Shown: positions 5,182-8,495 of the stretch, in pieces
How positions within the stretch are numbered: position 1 is the stretch's first letter
Layout of the letters: the number at the start of each line of letters is the position of its first letter
Source: Phoenicibacter congonensis
Lineage (GTDB): Bacteria > Actinomycetota > Coriobacteriia > Coriobacteriales > Eggerthellaceae
DNA: 8,495 bases
Assembly: GCA_030530045.1 (NCBI GenBank)
Contig: JAUMVS010000010.1
Location: forward strand, 14,102-22,596
Direction: 5' to 3'
The notes under the pieces: model-generated
What the model was told of the DNA's origin: nothing
Seen by the model: only the letters and a program-made list of their open reading frames with translations
Database searches by the model: none
Translations under genes and position numbers: made by a program

Positions 5182-6890
5182 TGCAAGTCCTGTCTTCAAT
5201 TCGCCGCCAGCCGCTAAAGCTAATCTTCCTAGCTTTAGTCATCGTATTCTCGGTTGGCTACATCATCCTGCCGCTTGTTGAAACGATTGCAAAATCGCTC
5301 ATTGTCAACGGCGCTTTTTCGCTGCAGGGCTATGTTGACTATTTCTCAACTCCTGCAAACATTACGGTTCTCACAAACACGTTCACAGTCGGCATTTGCT
5401 GCGTTCTCACATGCGGAACTCTGGGCACGCTTCTTGCAGTTTACATGCGCTATTTCTGTAAACACGGGAAAACGCTGCTACAAATTTTACTCATGAGCCC
5501 GGTCATGATTCCAGGCATCGTCATCGTCATCGCTTTTACTCAAATGTATGGCGAAAGTGGCATCATCACGCAGGCAATAAAGCTTTTTTTTAACATGGAC
5601 ACGATCCCCTACAAATTCGAGGGGCTCGGCGCAATCGTACTCGTGATTACCTACACGCAGTATGTCTACTTCTTCATCAACATGAATTCGGCGCTCGCGC
5701 AAATCGACGCCTCAACTGTCGATGCTGCAAAATCTCTCGGAGCAGGGAAGTGGAAGGTTTTCAAAGACGCAATTTTGCCACCTCTTCTGCCTGCAATTTG
5801 CATCAGCTCAATGACGACATTTGTTTCGGCAATCGGCAGCCTTTCTGCTCCAACCCTTGTCGGCGGAAACTACCGCGTTCTCGTTAAGCAAATTGCCGAT
5901 TCAAAGCTGAACTTCGACATGTTCAGCACTTCGCTAGAGGTTACAATTCTTCTGATTTTCGGTGTTGTTGTTACGGCTTTCTGCTCGTGGCTGAGTGCTC
6001 GCCTTGCAGGCAATGCCTCAACTCGTCACGTCAATTACCAACCCGATTTCGGCAAACAGAAAAAGGGCTTGCGAGTTTTGTTCGTGATCTTTGTTTTCCT
6101 GCAGGTTGCCATGATTCTGGCGCAGGTTTTCATCGTCTTCTGGATGAGCTTCCAAAGCGGAAAAGCAATCATGACGCAGATCATTCCTCACGACTTCACG
6201 CTTGATAACTACGTCACGCTTTTCACGAATCGCCGCGACATAGCGCCACTTTTCAACTCGCTTGAGATGGCCGCTATTGCTGTTCTTGCGTCCACTTTGA
6301 TTTCGCTGCCGACGGCCTATTTCCGCCAGCGTGTCAAAGGAAAGGCAGCTGGCGCTTTCGCCGGTCTTGCTCAGCTTTCAATCACTGTTCCTTGGTGTAT
6401 CCCAGCATCGGTTGTGGCTGTTGGTCTCATCGTTGCATTTAACGTTCCAAACGTGTTTGCGTTCGGCACAACGCTTGTTGGCAAGTTTGAAATTCTACCT
6501 CTTGCCTACACAATCATCGCGCTTCCGATTATGCTAAACACTTCTCGCATCGCTCTTGGCTCCATGCCTGAAAATGCAGAAGAAGCCGCACGTTCACTCG
6601 GCGCTGGCGCATTCCGCACGTTCAGAACGGTCGTGCTGCCAATGATTATTGCGGGAATTCTTTCAGGCGCAATCCTCGTGTTCGTAAAGATGATGGGCGA
6701 GTACACTATGTCATCGCTGCTCTACGGTGTGTTTAACCGACCAATTTCTGTGTCAATCATCACGAACATGCAGGAATATTACCTTGGCATTGCAATGGCC
6801 CTCGGCGCAAGCGTAATTCTGATTTGCACGGTGCTGCTCTTCCTAATCTTGAAGCTCGACAAACGCAAACTCGGCCTCACGACCGACTAA
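5181..6890 (+). CDS. ABC importer permease, fused double MetI-type domain (FbpB-like)
   Basis: The 569-residue integral membrane protein has about twelve hydrophobic segments arranged as two six-helix halves joined by a polar linker near 274-296. Each half carries an EAA loop that docks on the ATPase: DAAKSLGAGKWKVFKDAILP at 181-200 and EEAARSLGAG...VVLP at 467-487. One chain therefore supplies both transmembrane subunits, as in FbpB/SfuB iron permeases, where the full transporter is one permease plus an ATPase dimer. The N-terminus (SSIRRQPLK) is a short cationic cytoplasmic segment. The start codon shares one base with the ATPase stop and has GAGG at 5170-5173. Substrate identity rests on the binding protein: ferric iron is the best guess, with phosphonate or thiamine importers as related alternatives. 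Confidence 0.93.
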   Translation: MQVLSSIRRQPLKLIFLALVIVFSVGYIILPLVETIAKSLIVNGAFSLQGYVDYFSTPANITVLTNTFTVGICCVLTCGTLGTLLAVYMRYFCKHGKTLLQILLMSPVMIPGIVIVIAFTQMYGESGIITQAIKLFFNMDTIPYKFEGLGAIVLVITYTQYVYFFINMNSALAQIDASTVDAAKSLGAGKWKVFKDAILPPLLPAICISSMTTFVSAIGSLSAPTLVGGNYRVLVKQIADSKLNFDMFSTSLEVTILLIFGVVVTAFCSWLSARLAGNASTRHVNYQPDFGKQKKGLRVLFVIFVFLQVAMILAQVFIVFWMSFQSGKAIMTQIIPHDFTLDNYVTLFTNRRDIAPLFNSLEMAAIAVLASTLISLPTAYFRQRVKGKAAGAFAGLAQLSITVPWCIPASVVAVGLIVAFNVPNVFAFGTTLVGKFEILPLAYTIIALPIMLNTSRIALGSMPENAEEAARSLGAGAFRTFRTVVLPMIIAGILSGAILVFVKMMGEYTMSSLLYGVFNRPISVSIITNMQEYYLGIAMALGASVILICTVLLFLILKLDKRKLGLTTD

Positions 6891-6891
6891 G

Positions 6892-6930
6892 CCTGCCAGC
6901 GCGGGCGGGTGCGGCGCGTGCGATTTGTTT
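6892..6930 (+). terminator. GC-rich hairpin region after the permease, possible operon terminator
   Basis: CCTGCC (6892-6897) can pair with GGCGGG (6904-6909, one G-U), and other GC pairings compete (GCGCG at 6899-6903 with CGCGT at 6915-6919). The block is followed by ATTTGTTTTA (6923-6932). It starts two bases after the permease stop. Its G+C content is much higher than in the flanking genes. Terminator function is plausible, but the fold is not unique. Confidence 0.4.
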
Positions 6931-7091
6931 TACTTAATAAACATTGCACGAATGCATGCTGCAAGCATTATTAATGGAATTAGAAAAACACTCAAGATAA
7001 GCTCTAGCGTGACAAGCAAAGCCGTAATGCCTCTTCGTACCTCATAGGTCTCGCAAAACACAATCGTAGCAACAATAAGTTTTGTCAACAT
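6930..7091 (-). CDS. Small hydrophobic protein, 53 residues, unknown function
   Basis: Read on the minus strand, ATG at 7091-7089 opens a 53-codon frame ending in TAA at 6932-6930. It is preceded by AAGGAGAT (7102-7095), close to a full-length Shine-Dalgarno, with a 5-base gap after GGAG. The protein starts MLTKLIVATIVF, has a short charged stretch (CETYEVRRG), then a strongly hydrophobic segment at about residues 21-44 (ITALLVTLELILSVFLIPLI), and ends RAMFIK. This suggests a single-span or hairpin membrane protein. A possible -10 lies at 7128-7123. It converges on the importer operon and follows argS in the same direction, beyond the argS terminator. I do not recognise a family, and it is too short for default gene calling. 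Confidence 0.6.
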   Translation of the reverse strand: MLTKLIVATIVFCETYEVRRGITALLVTLELILSVFLIPLIMLAACIRAMFIK

Positions 7092-7122
7092 GGCATCTCC
7101 TTATTCTTGCTTTCTTGCCTTA

Positions 7123-7128
7123 ATTGTA
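7123..7128 (-). promoter_or_regulatory. -10 box for the small hydrophobic protein
   Basis: On the minus strand the sequence reads TACAAT (5/6 to TATAAT), 31 bases before the ATG, giving a leader of about 25 bases. A TTGGAC -35-like hexamer (7147-7142) is only 13 bases away, so the -35 is weak or absent. Confidence 0.35.
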
Positions 7129-7190
7129 GGTTGGCGGTTCTGTCCAAATCTTAGCTGCCAGCTTAGGTCTTTCTATCTGTAGCGGAAATG

Positions 7191-7216
7191 AGAAAGCCGC
7201 CTTTGGGCGGCTTTCT
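7191..7216 (-). terminator. Strong bidirectional-type terminator of argS
   Basis: AGAAAGCCGCC (7191-7201) and GGCGGCTTTCT (7206-7216) form a perfect 11-bp stem with a 4-base loop. It lies 38 bases after the argS stop on the minus strand. The A/T ends of the stem supply a U-rich 3' arm for both directions, and the plus-strand tail (TGTTGAGTTT) is also T-rich. It can stop argS transcription and any readthrough from the importer operon. Confidence 0.85.
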
Positions 7217-7253
7217 TGTTGAGTTTATGAGTTTAGTAATGCGAGGAATTTTG

Positions 7254-8495
7254 TTACATTTTGCTTGGCGCGCTAACGCCCAGAAGTGAGAGCACGAGCG
7301 CGATGAGTTTGCGTGATGCGTCGCACAGTGCGAGACGTGCCTTCTGCAGTTCCTTGTCGTCTTGGATGACGTGGCAGTTTGTGTAGAAGCCATGGAACAG
7401 CGCAGCTAGTTCTTCGACGTAGTGTGTGCAGCGGTATGGCGCTCTGTCTTTGGCAGTCGTCTCAACAAATGCCTTGAAGTCGGCCATCTTGCGCATGATT
7501 GCAAGTTCCGACTCGTGTGTGAGAAGTGACAGGTTGACATCGCTGCCGATGAGTTTTTCTGCGAGCTCGTCAGTTGAAAGAGAGGCGATTTCCTCTTCGC
7601 TCATGCCGCTTTCAGCAGCTGCTTTTCTCAAAATTGAGCAAATGCGAGCGTGTGCATATTGCACGTAATAGACGGGGTTTGAAGAGTCCTTCTTTTTCGC
7701 AACCTCAATGTCGAAATCGATTGGTTGGTCGCTAGATTTTGCAAGCATGAGGTAACGTGTTGCGTCAGAGCCAACTTCGTCGATGAGTTCTTCAAGTGTC
7801 ACCATCTCGCCAGTTCTCTTCGACATTCTGACCGACTCGCCGTCACGGAAGAGATTAACTAGCTGGCCAAGAACGACCTCGAGCTTGTCTTTGTAGCCCC
7901 ATGCCTCCATCATGCATTCGCAGCGCTTTACATAGCCATGATGGTCAGCGCCCCAAATGTTAATCAGGTGGTCGAAGCCACGCGACATTTTGTTGTAGTG
8001 GTAGGCAACGTCGCTCATGAAGTAGGTCATCTCGCCGTTTGCCTTGATGAGCACGCGGTTTTTGTCGTCGCCAAGCTCCGTCGACCTAAACCAAATTGCG
8101 CCCTCATCCTCATAGATGTAGCCCTTTTCCTTCATGGCTTCAAGCGCATAGTCGACCATGCTCTTGCCGTTTTCATCTTTGACATAAAGCGTTCTTTCCG
8201 AGAACCAAACTTCAAAGTTTGTGCCGATAGAGCTGCAAATTTCTCTTTGATTCTCAAGCATGAGCTTGTAGCCAATCTCGCGGAATTCTGCCATTCTTTC
8301 TTCGTCAGAGAGGCTTTCATATTTGTTGCCGTCAGCATCGATGATGCTTTGAGCGATGTCTTTAACGTAAAGGCCGCCGTAGCATTTCTCAGGCATCTCA
8401 ACGTCGTGGCCGAGAAGTTGCATGTAGCGAACAGAAATCGAATTGCCAAACACGTCCATTTGCACGCCGTGGTCGTTGACGTAGAACTCCTGCGT
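7254..8495 (-). CDS. argS: Arginyl-tRNA synthetase, C-terminal part (gene runs off the window)
   Basis: 413 residues are visible, continuing open through the window edge. The first visible residues, EFYVNDHGVQM, match the ArgS-specific motif after the catalytic HIGH region, so the gene does not start at the in-frame GTG 8465. About 150-190 N-terminal residues including HIGH are missing. Further marks in fragment numbering: AIWFRSTELGDDKNRVL, NIWGADHHGYVKR near 179-191, MSKRTGE near 224-230 (the KMSKS-loop equivalent) and NPVYYVQYAHARICSI near 273-288, which opens the DALR anticodon-binding domain. The C-terminus LLGVSAPSKM is a typical ArgS ending. The enzyme attaches arginine to tRNA-Arg in the cytoplasm, including the tRNA-Arg(UCU) in this window. 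It is probably monocistronic, with a terminator at 7216-7191. Confidence 0.97.
   Translation of the reverse strand, partial: TQEFYVNDHGVQMDVFGNSISVRYMQLLGHDVEMPEKCYGGLYVKDIAQSIIDADGNKYESLSDEERMAEFREIGYKLMLENQREICSSIGTNFEVWFSERTLYVKDENGKSMVDYALEAMKEKGYIYEDEGAIWFRSTELGDDKNRVLIKANGEMTYFMSDVAYHYNKMSRGFDHLINIWGADHHGYVKRCECMMEAWGYKDKLEVVLGQLVNLFRDGESVRMSKRTGEMVTLEELIDEVGSDATRYLMLAKSSDQPIDFDIEVAKKKDSSNPVYYVQYAHARICSILRKAAAESGMSEEEIASLSTDELAEKLIGSDVNLSLLTHESELAIMRKMADFKAFVETTAKDRAPYRCTHYVEELAALFHGFYTNCHVIQDDKELQKARLALCDASRKLIALVLSLLGVSAPSKM

Noticed and set aside
6901..6914. G-quadruplex in the GC-rich island
   Set aside because: Only two GGG runs plus a GG are present, too few for a confident quadruplex.
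1..8495. CRISPR array, insertion sequence or toxin-antitoxin module
   Set aside because: No spaced direct repeats, transposase motifs or paired toxin-antitoxin genes were found. The HTH-kinase pair lacks toxin features.

Overview
The window looks like chromosomal DNA of a low-to-mid GC Gram-positive bacterium. The solute-binding protein carries a lipoprotein signal (lipobox LVGC) with no sign of an outer membrane. There is a membrane-anchored Hanks-type Ser/Thr kinase paired with an XRE-like helix-turn-helix protein, and Shine-Dalgarno sequences are strong. A Coriobacteriia (Atopobium/Olsenella-like) or Bacillota host would fit, but this is inferred from gene style only and was not tested by any search.

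Layout, left to right. (1) Bases 1-88 are the tail of an upstream transcription unit closed by a clean intrinsic terminator. (2) 152-811 encodes a three-TM membrane protein with a secreted beta-rich C-terminal domain. It is followed by a two-part hairpin terminator that abuts an extended -10 promoter. (3) 933-2587 is a two-gene operon with an ATGA overlap: an HTH protein, then a Ser/Thr kinase with C-terminal membrane helices, and a probable terminator. (4) 2677-2752 is tRNA-Arg(UCU) with encoded CCA. (5) 2987-6890 is a three-gene ABC importer operon of the ferric-iron (FbpABC/AfuABC) type: lipoprotein binding protein, ATPase, and a fused double permease. A large two-hairpin intergenic region separates the binding protein from the ATPase, while the ATPase and permease overlap by one base. 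(6) 6930-7091 on the minus strand is a 53-residue hydrophobic protein with a near-perfect Shine-Dalgarno. (7) 7254-8495 on the minus strand is the C-terminal three quarters of arginyl-tRNA synthetase, with a strong terminator just downstream. The window ends inside argS.

How it works together. The importer operon is self-contained: the lipoprotein captures the ligand outside, the 12-helix permease forms the channel, and the ATPase drives it. The intergenic hairpins probably keep binding protein in excess over transporter. The HTH-kinase pair is probably a signalling module in which membrane-anchored phosphorylation and DNA binding are linked. There is no evidence that it controls the importer. 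I found no CRISPR array, insertion sequence, phage gene or clearly unknown multi-gene system. The least conventional items are the small membrane protein, the glycine-loop-less kinase with its HTH partner, two Pro-to-Leu changes at conserved ATPase positions, and several RNA structures.
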